This document shows, in pieces, positions 6,519 through 14,651 of a DNA stretch of 14,755 nucleotides (within the stretch, counting starts at the first letter, position 1; each line of letters opens with the position of its first letter). Source of the stretch: an uncultured Bacteroidota bacterium (lineage in GTDB: Bacteria > Bacteroidota > Bacteroidia > UBA7662); assembly GCA_903908015.1 (NCBI GenBank), contig CAIVQI010000167.1, positions 1 through 14,755 of the forward strand, written 5' to 3'. The notes under the pieces were generated by a model that saw nothing but the letters and a program-made list of their open reading frames with translations, ran no database searches and had not been told where the DNA came from. Position numbers and translations under genes: made by a program.

Positions 6519-7709
6519 ATGTACACCCCCCTCCTTCAGCAGCAAGCCGAACAGGAACTGGCCCGCCTCGATGCGTCTGGCCTGCTCAAACGCGAAAGAA
6601 TCATTGTTGGTCAACAAGATGCCCTCATTACCCTGGCCGACGGCAGGGAGGTCTTGAACCTCTGTGCCAACAACTACCTCGGCCTCTCCAACCACCCACG
6701 GGTCATCGCCGCCGCCAAACAGGCCCTCGACACGCATGGGTTTGGCATGAGCAGCGTTCGGTTTATTTGCGGAACGCAAGACATCCACAAGGAACTGGAG
6801 CAGACCATCGCGCGGTTTTACCACACCGACGACACTATATTATATGCAGCGGCCTTCGATGCGAATGGAGGCTTGTTTGAACCTTTGCTCGACGAAAATG
6901 ACGCCATTGTGAGCGACAGCCTCAACCACGCATCGATCATCGACGGGGTGCGGTTGTGTAAGTCGCGCCGCTATCGCTATGCCAACAACGATATGGAGGA
7001 TCTGGAACGGCAACTGCAAAAAGCGCGCGAGGAAGGGGCCCGTCACATCCTGATCGCTACCGACGGGGTGTTCAGTATGGACGGCTATGTGGCCCAACTC
7101 GATCGCATCGTGGAGCTCGCCCGCCGCTACGAGGCGCTCACCATGGTGGACGAATGCCACGCGGCAGGCTTCTTGGGCGCTACCGGGCGGGGCACCCCCG
7201 AATTGTGTGGGGTGATGGGCGAAATTGACTTGGTGACCGGCACGTTGGGCAAGGCACTGGGCGGGGCAATGGGAGGTTATACGACCGGACGGAAGGCACT
7301 GATCGAATTGCTCAGACAGCGGTCGCGTCCCTACTTATTCTCCAATTCTCTGGCTCCAGCCATTGTGGGTGCCTCGCTCGAGGTGTTCCGCATGCTCGAC
7401 GAAACCACTGCGTTGCGCGACCGCCTCGAAGCGAATGTTCGTCAGTTCAAAAGGGATATGATTGGGGCCGGATTTGACATCCGCGACGGGGCATCGGCCA
7501 TCGTGCCGATCATGCTCTACGACGCGGCCTTGAGTCAGCGTTTCGCCGAGGCCATGCTGGAGGAAGGCGTTTACGTTGTGGGCTTTTTCTATCCGGTGGT
7601 TCCCCAAGGGCAAGCACGGATCAGGGTGCAGTTGTCGGCCGCCCACACTACGGAGCAACTCAGCGCCGCCGTGGAAGCCTTCGTTCGGGTAAAAAACAGT
7701 TTAATGTAG
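6519..7709 (+). CDS. kbl: Glycine C-acetyltransferase (2-amino-3-ketobutyrate CoA ligase)
   Basis: This 396-residue protein fits the alpha-oxoamine synthase family at the size of Kbl (398 residues in E. coli). It joins glycine and acetyl-CoA to 2-amino-3-ketobutyrate; in vivo it mostly runs the other way in threonine breakdown, using PLP in the cytoplasm. Visible motifs are NLCANNYLGLSNHP (47-60), GFGMSSVRFICGTQ (74-87), SLNHASIIDG with His137 stacking on the cofactor, TDGVFSMDG (181-189), DECHAAG with Asp211 and His214, and the cofactor lysine Lys245 in TGTLGKALGG. The NLCANNYLG and VRFICGTQ signatures favour Kbl over the related enzymes BioF, HemA and serine palmitoyltransferase. The usual partner gene tdh is not adjacent. 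The ATG at 6519 follows no obvious Shine-Dalgarno sequence, which is normal for Bacteroidota. A lipoprotein gene follows after 22 nt. Confidence 0.93.
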   Translation: MYTPLLQQQAEQELARLDASGLLKRERIIVGQQDALITLADGREVLNLCANNYLGLSNHPRVIAAAKQALDTHGFGMSSVRFICGTQDIHKELEQTIARFYHTDDTILYAAAFDANGGLFEPLLDENDAIVSDSLNHASIIDGVRLCKSRRYRYANNDMEDLERQLQKAREEGARHILIATDGVFSMDGYVAQLDRIVELARRYEALTMVDECHAAGFLGATGRGTPELCGVMGEIDLVTGTLGKALGGAMGGYTTGRKALIELLRQRSRPYLFSNSLAPAIVGASLEVFRMLDETTALRDRLEANVRQFKRDMIGAGFDIRDGASAIVPIMLYDAALSQRFAEAMLEEGVYVVGFFYPVVPQGQARIRVQLSAAHTTEQLSAAVEAFVRVKNSLM

Positions 7710-7731
7710 GATTATTTTTAAAGATATTTTA

Positions 7732-9033
7732 ATGTTACGATATTTTTATCCCCAAAAAACCCGGAATTTGGCCTTTAATAGGGGGGTGTTTTTACTGCTT
7801 TTAGTCATTGTAGCTGGGCTGAACTCTTGCAAATGGGGCACCGACTTGCCGGGTAAGTACCGCCTGATGGAGGGCGATTGGCGGGGGGCATTGTTGACGG
7901 AGGGGGGGGAACTTCCGTTCCTTTTTGGGCTCACGCGCACAGGCGATTCCACCTTTCGCTTTGAGTTGATCGATGGTCGCGACACCCTGCGCACGGAGGA
8001 GATGCAGGTCGTGGGCGACAGCCTGATCGTGCGCTTTCCGGTATTTGAGAGTGTGCTGATTGCGGGTATTTCCAGCGGGGGCGATAGCCTGATGGGGCGG
8101 CTGGTGAAGGTGAAGAACGACGAGGAGAGCAGCATACCGTATGTGGCCACCCGTGGGGGTAAGTACAAGTTCGCTGCGCGTGTGAGCCGTCTGCCTGACG
8201 AGGTGGGGGGCATTTGGGCCACAACTTTCTATAAGACCGACGGCGATTCTCAAGCCGCAATCGGTAGTTTTAGTCAAACTGGCAGCGCTGTTTCGGGCAC
8301 CTTTCGCACGCCGTATGGCGACTACCGCTACCTGGATGGCATCATGGACGGGGATTCACTGTTTATGTCGGGCTTCGACGGTTCGGGCGCCTACCTCGTG
8401 CGGGCCTGCCTGCAGGAAGACCAAAGCCTCGTGGGCATGCTTTTCTCTGGTTCAGGCCCGGGCCGTCGGTTTGTGGCCCGCAACGACCCTTCGGCCACCC
8501 TACCCGACCCCCTGGGTCTCACCCGATTGAAAGACCCGGGTCGGAGACCTGACTTTCAGCTCACCGATTTGAACGGGTCTATGGTGGGCCCGCAAGTCGA
8601 TGGGTTTAAGGGGAAAGTCATTGTGCTACAAATCCTTGGCAGCTGGTGCCCGAATTGCCTCGACGAAACGGCTTTGTTGGCGCAATGGCGGGAGGAGTAC
8701 GCCACGCGCGGCTTTGAGGTCATTGGGCTTGGTTTTGAACGCACCGCCCAACCCGAAAAGGCACGCGATAACCTGCGCAGACTGGCCGCACGCTATGGTG
8801 CTCGCTACCCCATGGCCGTGGCGGGAAGACCCGACTCCGCCTCCGTTCATGCCGTTTTGCCTATGCTGGAACGCTTTATGGCCTACCCGACTACCCTGTT
8901 CCTCGACCGCACAGGCCGCATCAGGAAGGTACATACTGGCTTCGATGGTCCGGCCACGGGCATGGCCCATTCCCAGTTCGTCACCGAAACGCGTCAGTTT
9001 ATCGAATTGCTGTTGGCTGAGCCCGCCCCGTAA
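7732..9033 (+). CDS. TlpA/ResA-like thioredoxin-fold lipoprotein
   Basis: The 433-residue product begins with a lipoprotein signal: a basic N-terminus, a hydrophobic core (VFLLLLVIVAG) and the lipobox LNSC with lipidated Cys33. Residues 45-265 look beta-rich and consist of two similar halves (GDWRGALL and GGIWATTFY starts, each with GDSL turns), without a family I can name. The C-terminal part (about 272-425) is a thioredoxin fold of the TlpA/ResA type: DFQLTDLNG, a strand VIVLQILGSWCPNC with the active-site pair Cys306-Cys309, FEVIGLGFE, and the cis-proline motif in MAYPTTLFLD (Pro386). It should act in the periplasm, anchored to a membrane, reducing disulfides of client proteins or cytochrome c precursors. 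The CPNC pair is an uncommon variant of CPxC. A run of eight G at 7902-7909 lies early in the gene. It sits 22 nt after kbl and about 30 nt before mfd. Confidence 0.85.
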   Translation: MLRYFYPQKTRNLAFNRGVFLLLLVIVAGLNSCKWGTDLPGKYRLMEGDWRGALLTEGGELPFLFGLTRTGDSTFRFELIDGRDTLRTEEMQVVGDSLIVRFPVFESVLIAGISSGGDSLMGRLVKVKNDEESSIPYVATRGGKYKFAARVSRLPDEVGGIWATTFYKTDGDSQAAIGSFSQTGSAVSGTFRTPYGDYRYLDGIMDGDSLFMSGFDGSGAYLVRACLQEDQSLVGMLFSGSGPGRRFVARNDPSATLPDPLGLTRLKDPGRRPDFQLTDLNGSMVGPQVDGFKGKVIVLQILGSWCPNCLDETALLAQWREEYATRGFEVIGLGFERTAQPEKARDNLRRLAARYGARYPMAVAGRPDSASVHAVLPMLERFMAYPTTLFLDRTGRIRKVHTGFDGPATGMAHSQFVTETRQFIELLLAEPAP

Positions 9034-9066
9034 AAGTTCACTCGTTCCTCCGGACTTTCCGTGCAT

Positions 9067-12000
9067 ATGCCAACTTCTACCCTACGGGAAGCTTCTGCTT
9101 TTCGGCTTTCTGACCTCAAACAAGCCTACCGCGATGATGCTCGTTCGCGCGCGCTCTTGTCTGCACTCAATTCCGATTGGCGTGGAGGGGAACTCGCAGG
9201 GGAAGGTGGCATTGGTTTTGGTGTTGGCGGACATCAATCACCGGCCTGCATCCATGTGCAACAGTTGTGTGGTTCGTTACCGGCCATCGTTCTCACCACA
9301 CTTCATGCGGAACTGAATGCTACTTTGCTGTGTGTGGCCCGCGACCGGGAGGAGGCGGCCTATCTGCACCACGACCTCGAGCAACTTCAGGATGAGCAAG
9401 GCCCAACGAAGCCCTTGTTTTTCCCGGCTTCATACCGTGGAAGGCGCGCGCTGGAACGACAAGACGCGTCACAAAACCGTCAAAGGGCCGAAGTGCTCAG
9501 CATCGCTGGCCACCCAAACTCAGGGGCACTGCTGATCGTGACCTACCCCGAAGCCTTGGCCGAACAGGTGGTTTCGCGGAGTACCCTCACCCAAAACACC
9601 CTTGACCTGCGCCTCGGTGCACCATTGGATGTGGATTTTCTCATCGACGTACTCATTGAATATGGGTTTGAACGGGTAGATTTCGTGTTTGAAGCGGGTC
9701 AGTTTGCCTTGCGGGGTGGACTGATCGACGTGTTCAGCTATGCGCACGAGCTACCTTGCCGCATTGAACTTGACGGCGACTCCATTGCGGGCATGCGGAG
9801 TTTCGAACCCGACACCCAGCGCTCGGTGCGCCGAATGGAGCTCCTGAGCTTGATGCCCAACCCGGCCCAATCGCTCCCCGATGAGCAAAGGCAAAATATT
9901 CTCGAGTTTTTACCTGATGATACCGTTCTGTGGGTACACGAACCTGGGGCCGTCACCGAACGCATCGACCTCATGCACCAGGAACTGCTTCAGCTGCACA
10001 CGGCTGACCTGCCTACCGATGAGGTCGACGAACACACCGATGCGCATCCCCCGGATCCCAGCCGTTTGGTGTTGCCCCAACAATGGGAGGCGCTCTGCCT
10101 GAAACACCGAATGCTGTGCCTTTCCACACCTACCGGAGGGGGGGCGCGGACCGTGACGACTTCTATCGCATGGGGGGCATCACCCCAACCTGCGATCCGT
10201 AAAAACTTTAAGTTGCTGATCGAACAAATGGGGGGGCACCACGCCGAGGGCTTTCGCAACCTTTTGTTTAGCGATGCGCCGCGACAAATCGACCGGCTCT
10301 ACCAAATATTCGAGGATCTGAAGGCTGGCTTATTGTTCACACCCCTGCCGGGTAGCTTGCATGAAGGCTTCATCGACCATGGCCTGAGGTTTAGTGTGTA
10401 TACCGACCACCAATTGTTTGAGCGCTATCATAAATACAACCTGCAAAACAGATACCGCAAAAGTGAATCGCTTCTGGTGAAGGAACTGCGCGACATGAAA
10501 CCGGGCGATTTTGTGGTGCACATCGACCATGGGGTTGGGGTTTTCGATGGCCTCCAAAAACTGGATGTGAATGGGCAGCAGCAGGAGGCCGTTCGCTTGC
10601 TCTACCGCGATGGCGACTTGCTGTATGTGGGAATCAACTCTCTGCACAAAATTGCACGCTATACGGGTAAGGAGGGGGCGCCACCAAAGGTTAATAAACT
10701 GGGCAGCGAACAGTGGGAAAAGTTGAAATCGCGCACCAAAGCGCAGGTCAAGGACATCGCCCGCGATTTAATCGCTTTATATGCCCGCCGCCGCTCTATC
10801 CCTGGATTTGCTTTTTCACCAGATGGCTATCTGCAAAACGAATTGGAGGTGAGCTTCATGTACGAAGACACGCCCGACCAGTTTAAGGCTTCTGAGGCCA
10901 CCAAGGCCGATATGCAACGGCCATATCCGATGGATCGCCTGGTTTGCGGTGATGTGGGCTTTGGCAAAACGGAAATTGCGATTCGGGCTGCATTTAAAGC
11001 GGCTTGTGATGGCAAACAGGTGGCCGTGCTGGTGCCCACCACCATTCTGGCCCTGCAGCATTTTAAGACGTTCTCGCGTCGGTTGGCTGAGTTTCCGGTG
11101 ACGGTCGATTACCTGAACCGCTTTCGCACTGCGCGGGAGGAGAAGGAGGTGCTACAAAAGGTGAAGGATGGCAAGGTGGATATTTTGATTGGCACCCACA
11201 AGTTGGTGTCGAAGAGCTTGGTGTTTAAGGATCTGGGTCTATTGGTCATCGATGAGGAGCAGAAGTTTGGGGTCGGAGTAAAGGAGAAGCTGCGCCAACT
11301 TCGGGTGCATGTAGACACGCTTACCCTTACGGCCACACCCATCCCGCGTACATTGCAGTTTTCGCTCATGGGCGCACGCGACCTCAGTGTGATCCACACA
11401 CCACCCGTGAACCGGCAACCGGTGCAAACGGAGCGTATGGTGTTCGATGAGGAGCGGATTCGTGAGGCCATATTGTTTGAAGTCGGTCGGGGTGGTCAGG
11501 TTTTCTTTGTACACAACCGGGTTCAGAACATCTCCGAGATGGCCGGTATGCTTTCACGATTATGCCCAGGCCTCCGGGTGGGCATTGGTCACGGTCAGAT
11601 GGAGGGCGAAGCCTTGGAAAAGGTCTTGTTGGCTTTTATTGAGGGTCAATATGACGTGTTGGTGGCCACGAATATTATTGAATCCGGACTCGATATTCCC
11701 AATGCCAACACAATTTTCATCAATGGTGCCCATCACTTTGGCCTGAGTGACCTCCACCAGATGCGTGGCCGGGTGGGTCGATCCAATACCAAGGCGTTTT
11801 GTTACTTGATTGCTCCTTCTTCTGGCCTATTGACTTCGGAGGCGGCCAAGCGCCTCAAAGCGATGGAGGATTTCTCGGATTTGGGCAGTGGTTTTCAGAT
11901 TTCCTTGCGTGACCTCGACATTCGGGGGGCAGGTAATCTCTTGGGGGCCGAACAAAGTGGTTTTATTTCGGAGATTGGTTTCGACATGTATCAGAAGATC

Positions 12001-12696
12001 CTCGATGATGCCTTGCGTGAGTTGAAGGAGGATGAGTGGGGTGCCGCGCAGGATTCTGCAGATGCCGGTGCGGCCCAGGTTTCTGGAGATGCCGGTACCG
12101 CGCAGGATTCTGGGGATGCCGGTACCGCGCAGGATTCTGGGGATGCCGATACCGCTCATGGGTTAGGGGGTGCATCTGGTGAAACCTCTAAATCTACTGG
12201 AAGCGAGGGTGGAGCCAGCGGATTTTCCGGGAACCGTGACTGGTCGCGGGAGGTACAACTGGACACCGATCTGCATGCTTTGTTGCCCGACAACTATGTG
12301 CGATCGACCAGTGAGCGGTTGAGTTTGTATATGCAGCTAGACAACCTGGAAACCGAGGATGATTTGCAGCAGTTCCGCCTCGATTTGGAGGATCGATTTG
12401 GACCACTTCCTGCCTCGGGAGAGACCTTATTCGATTTGATGCGCCTGCGCCGTGCGGGACGGCGCCTTGGCATGGAAAAAATCGTCCTAAAAAAAGGCCT
12501 CCTCAAATGTTACCTCCTCGATGGCAAACACGAGCGCTATTACCAAAGTGTAGAATTTGGCAAACTACTGAAAGCGGTGCAGGGAAGTGACGGTAAAATC
12601 ACAATGAAACAGCATAAAAACGCCGTTTTTCTGGAGGTTGATGCGATCCGCACAGCGCACCATGCGCTTGAACTCTTAGAACAATGGTCGAACTAA
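9067..12696 (+). CDS. mfd: Transcription-repair coupling factor Mfd, with a repeat-encoded insertion
   Basis: This 1209-residue protein is Mfd, which removes stalled RNA polymerase from DNA damage and recruits UvrA. In order: a UvrB-like N-terminal module (about 30-330, with FALRGGLIDVFSY), an RNA polymerase-interacting CarD-like domain starting near GDFVVHIDHGVGVF (480-493), and the RecG-like translocase with Walker A GDVGFGKTE (628-636), DEEQ (729-732), TATPIPRTLQFS (755 on), GLDIPNANT, and QMRGRVGRS, then the TRG motif LRDLDIRGAGNLLG. The C-terminal regulatory domain starts near VQLDTDLHALLPDNYV. Between the two lies an insertion of about 70 residues, with 9-residue Ala/Gly/Asp/Ser repeats. 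This makes the protein longer than usual (E. coli 1148). I chose the ATG at 9067 over the GTG at 9061, two codons upstream and in frame; both fit. It follows the lipoprotein gene closely and ends before a gap. Confidence 0.95.
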   Translation: MPTSTLREASAFRLSDLKQAYRDDARSRALLSALNSDWRGGELAGEGGIGFGVGGHQSPACIHVQQLCGSLPAIVLTTLHAELNATLLCVARDREEAAYLHHDLEQLQDEQGPTKPLFFPASYRGRRALERQDASQNRQRAEVLSIAGHPNSGALLIVTYPEALAEQVVSRSTLTQNTLDLRLGAPLDVDFLIDVLIEYGFERVDFVFEAGQFALRGGLIDVFSYAHELPCRIELDGDSIAGMRSFEPDTQRSVRRMELLSLMPNPAQSLPDEQRQNILEFLPDDTVLWVHEPGAVTERIDLMHQELLQLHTADLPTDEVDEHTDAHPPDPSRLVLPQQWEALCLKHRMLCLSTPTGGGARTVTTSIAWGASPQPAIRKNFKLLIEQMGGHHAEGFRNLLFSDAPRQIDRLYQIFEDLKAGLLFTPLPGSLHEGFIDHGLRFSVYTDHQLFERYHKYNLQNRYRKSESLLVKELRDMKPGDFVVHIDHGVGVFDGLQKLDVNGQQQEAVRLLYRDGDLLYVGINSLHKIARYTGKEGAPPKVNKLGSEQWEKLKSRTKAQVKDIARDLIALYARRRSIPGFAFSPDGYLQNELEVSFMYEDTPDQFKASEATKADMQRPYPMDRLVCGDVGFGKTEIAIRAAFKAACDGKQVAVLVPTTILALQHFKTFSRRLAEFPVTVDYLNRFRTAREEKEVLQKVKDGKVDILIGTHKLVSKSLVFKDLGLLVIDEEQKFGVGVKEKLRQLRVHVDTLTLTATPIPRTLQFSLMGARDLSVIHTPPVNRQPVQTERMVFDEERIREAILFEVGRGGQVFFVHNRVQNISEMAGMLSRLCPGLRVGIGHGQMEGEALEKVLLAFIEGQYDVLVATNIIESGLDIPNANTIFINGAHHFGLSDLHQMRGRVGRSNTKAFCYLIAPSSGLLTSEAAKRLKAMEDFSDLGSGFQISLRDLDIRGAGNLLGAEQSGFISEIGFDMYQKILDDALRELKEDEWGAAQDSADAGAAQVSGDAGTAQDSGDAGTAQDSGDADTAHGLGGASGETSKSTGSEGGASGFSGNRDWSREVQLDTDLHALLPDNYVRSTSERLSLYMQLDNLETEDDLQQFRLDLEDRFGPLPASGETLFDLMRLRRAGRRLGMEKIVLKKGLLKCYLLDGKHERYYQSVEFGKLLKAVQGSDGKITMKQHKNAVFLEVDAIRTAHHALELLEQWSN
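12040..12174 (+). repeat. 27-nt tandem repeat within mfd
   Basis: Four 27-nt units lie in frame at 12040-12066, 12067-12093, 12094-12120 and 12121-12147, followed by a strongly degenerate fifth at 12148-12174. Units three and four are identical over all 27 nt. Each encodes nine residues of the type GTAQDSGDA. The unit is a multiple of three, so copy-number change would lengthen or shorten Mfd without breaking the frame. Confidence 0.92.
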
Positions 12697-12699
12697 ATA

Positions 12700-12713
12700 A
12701 CCCTATTTAGGGT
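12700..12713 (+). terminator. Small hairpin after mfd, weak terminator candidate
   Basis: ACCCT and AGGGT form a 5-bp stem with the loop ATTT, four nt after the mfd stop. No uninterrupted T run follows, so intrinsic termination here is uncertain. Confidence 0.25.
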
Positions 12714-12777
12714 GGCCCTGACTCTTTAACAAATATATGGATATAATTCTCCTCTTTTCTTTTATATTCTTTTATCC

Positions 12778-12785
12778 TACCTTTG
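12778..12785 (+). promoter_or_regulatory. Bacteroidota-type -7 box for the UspA pair
   Basis: TACCTTTG fits TAnnTTTG exactly and lies 54 nt before the first UspA start, in an AT-rich stretch with a tandem 10-nt near-repeat (TTCTTTTATA/TTCTTTTATC, 12757-12776). No clear -33 TTTG is seen at the usual distance. It supports a separate transcript for the stress proteins. Confidence 0.5.
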
Positions 12786-12839
12786 TATGATTCTGATTTT
12801 TTGAATGTTTCTGACTTTTTAACCACAATACCTCTTTCC

Positions 12840-13673
12840 ATGAACAAAATCCTATTATTGGCCGACCAAAGCCTGAATTCTGGCGATTATTTGCAGCGTG
12901 CATGTCATTTGGCCCGCATGAACGACGCCGTACTTACGGGTTTGTTTGTGCAAGACACCATGTTGGCTGATTATTATACGGTTTTGGGTGGTGAGCCTGT
13001 TTACTATGAGCATATGTTCGAGGTAATAAAGGAGACCCTCAGCGAATCGGAAGCCAAATCGGTGCGCAGCATCCGCTATTTTGTGTCGCGTTGTAAAGAG
13101 GAGGGGGTGCGTTTTACCGTTCATTTTCGCAAGGGCGATCCGCTTGAGGAGATTGTTCGCGAAAGCCGAACTGCGGATTTGCTGCTCATGGGTTATCACC
13201 ACTACCATACTTTGGGTGAGACCAACAACACCACATTGGTGAAGGATACGCTCAAAAAGTCTTATTGCCCGGTCATGCTCTTGCCTGAATCGGGCTATAA
13301 TCCGGATGGGGTTGTTTTGTGTTACGATGGCTCTGATGGCAGCCTGAGGGCCATCGACCGTTTCTACCATTTATTTAAGCCACATTGCCGTACTTGGCCA
13401 GTGCACTTGGTGGAGGTGCACGAATCCGGTAGCCGCCCCAAGGAGGTTGACAAGGGTTTTGCCGAATGGATGCGTCTCCGTTTTTCCAATCTCGAATGGG
13501 TAAGCCTTAAGGGAAAGGCAAGCGAAGAACTCCCCTATTTTGCTCGTCAGAAAGGCAACCGGATGCTGGTGATGGGTTCTTACGGAACAGGTGGCATCAA
13601 GCGTTTTCTCAAGGGCAGCACCGCCGATCACTTGCTTGAAACTGCTAACATTCTGGCCTTCATCACACATTAA
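12840..13673 (+). CDS. Universal stress protein, tandem UspA domains
   Basis: The 277-residue protein contains two UspA folds. The first (about 1-145) starts MNKILLLADQSLNSG and ends with CPVMLLP. The second (about 150-277) starts VVLCYDGSDGSLRAI and holds a full ATP-binding motif, G-x2-G-x9-G-S, in GSYGTGGIKRFLKGS (Gly246, Gly249, Gly259, Ser260). The first half has MGYHHYHTLGETNN in the same place and lacks this spacing. The frame is open further upstream to an ATG at 12783, but that would put the start codon inside the TAnnTTTG box, and MNKILLLAD is the usual start of a Usp fold, so I chose 12840. These cytoplasmic proteins bind ATP and support survival in stress such as starvation or low oxygen; the exact role here is unknown. 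A second Usp gene follows after 48 nt. Confidence 0.87.
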   Translation: MNKILLLADQSLNSGDYLQRACHLARMNDAVLTGLFVQDTMLADYYTVLGGEPVYYEHMFEVIKETLSESEAKSVRSIRYFVSRCKEEGVRFTVHFRKGDPLEEIVRESRTADLLLMGYHHYHTLGETNNTTLVKDTLKKSYCPVMLLPESGYNPDGVVLCYDGSDGSLRAIDRFYHLFKPHCRTWPVHLVEVHESGSRPKEVDKGFAEWMRLRFSNLEWVSLKGKASEELPYFARQKGNRMLVMGSYGTGGIKRFLKGSTADHLLETANILAFITH

Positions 13674-13721
13674 ATCCGCTGATTCACGTTTGATCACTTA
13701 CAGAAATAAAAGACTAGCTAG

Positions 13722-14582
13722 ATGAAAAAATCGACCTATCCGAAGCGCATTCTCGTGTCCACCGATTTCACCATAGAATCTGACCGCGCTCTTGAACTAG
13801 CGGCGAAAATAGCCCGCCCATTAAAAGCCCCTATACACCTACTGCATATCCTTGACCTTCCCTACACGGCCCAAATCTCGCGCGAAAAACTTCGCCAGAG
13901 TATGGGGGACGCCGCGGAATCGATGATGAAAAAACAATTGAAGCTGTTGAAAACCCTTCTGAAATTACCTAAAGGTGCTATTACCTATGAAATAAGGGAG
14001 GGGAAGCCGGTTCAGGAGATTTTACATGTGGCCTCTTCGGGTTCCTTCGACCTCATTTGCATGGGCAATAAGATCAGCAACACCCTCAGCAGATTGGTCT
14101 TCGACAACACTACGTCAGGGGTCATTGATTTGGCTCCATGTGCCGTATTAACCACCACCGCTCGTCGCACCCAAATCGATCTGGGGCGTGTGATGATGGC
14201 CAGTAGTTTTCACGAGGGGGATGTAGCGCTACTGGGTATGGTTATTGGCTTGGCCAAGAATCTGAAGAGCAAAGTTGACGTTGTGCATGTGACACGCCAC
14301 CGCCAATTCGACGCCCAACTTAAAATGGAGGGTTTGTCGTCTTGGGCCTCTAAAATGTATGACACCCGTGGCGTAGGATTCCGCTATATGCACGGGAATG
14401 AGGTGAGCGATGGACTTTCCAAAGCCGTAGAATCGCTTGGTTCTGGCTTGGTGGTGGTAAGTCGAGAAAGCAGAGGGCTCATTGACACGCTGTTTGGCTC
14501 GGATCTCATCCATGAAATGGTGTACCGGATGGAGATTCCTGTCCTTGTTTTCCCTTTACCGCCCATTCAAAATAAACCCTAA
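13722..14582 (+). CDS. Universal stress protein, tandem UspA domains, degenerate ATP motifs
   Basis: This 286-residue protein has two UspA folds: the first (about 7-147) begins KRILVSTDFTIESDRALELAAKIA and ends with APCAVLTTT, the second (about 153-280) begins LGRVMMASSFHEGD and ends with IPVLVFPL. Where ATP-binding Usp proteins have G-x2-G-x9-G-S, the first half has MGNKISNTLSRLVFDNTTS and the second has VSRESRGLIDTLFGSD, neither with the full glycine pattern. It may therefore not bind ATP in the standard way. It lies 48 nt downstream of the other UspA gene in the same direction with no terminator-like hairpin in between, so the two are probably co-transcribed and could work as a heteromer, one binding nucleotide and one not. 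The domain layout is clear; function beyond stress response is inferred from the family. Confidence 0.87.
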   Translation: MKKSTYPKRILVSTDFTIESDRALELAAKIARPLKAPIHLLHILDLPYTAQISREKLRQSMGDAAESMMKKQLKLLKTLLKLPKGAITYEIREGKPVQEILHVASSGSFDLICMGNKISNTLSRLVFDNTTSGVIDLAPCAVLTTTARRTQIDLGRVMMASSFHEGDVALLGMVIGLAKNLKSKVDVVHVTRHRQFDAQLKMEGLSSWASKMYDTRGVGFRYMHGNEVSDGLSKAVESLGSGLVVVSRESRGLIDTLFGSDLIHEMVYRMEIPVLVFPLPPIQNKP

Positions 14583-14651
14583 GGCGTTGACTTATTGCGC
14601 AGATACTTCAGGACCATCCTCGATGCGCCGAACAACACACTTTGGAAAATT

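Noticed and set aside
6430..6657. Plus-strand 75-codon frame upstream of and overlapping kbl
   Set aside because: It overlaps the kbl start in another frame and its translation has no recognisable pattern.
12040..12174. Short regular repeats as a possible CRISPR array
   Set aside because: The 27-nt units are directly adjacent without spacers and keep the mfd reading frame, so this is a coding tandem repeat.
11827..12175. Minus-strand open frames opposite the mfd repeat, encoding an RILRGTGIP-type repeated peptide
   Set aside because: They are the reverse reading of the 27-nt repeat inside a well-supported mfd gene and have no start signal or family resemblance.
12783..12839. Upstream ATG at 12783 as the start of the first UspA gene
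   Set aside because: It overlaps an exact TAnnTTTG box, and the added residues are not part of a Usp fold. The ATG at 12840 gives a standard start.
14583..14651. Long imperfect hairpin (GCGCA/TGCGC outer arms, AGGA/TCCT inner arms) as a shared convergent terminator
   Set aside because: The arms are short, separated by mismatches, and no T run follows on either strand.
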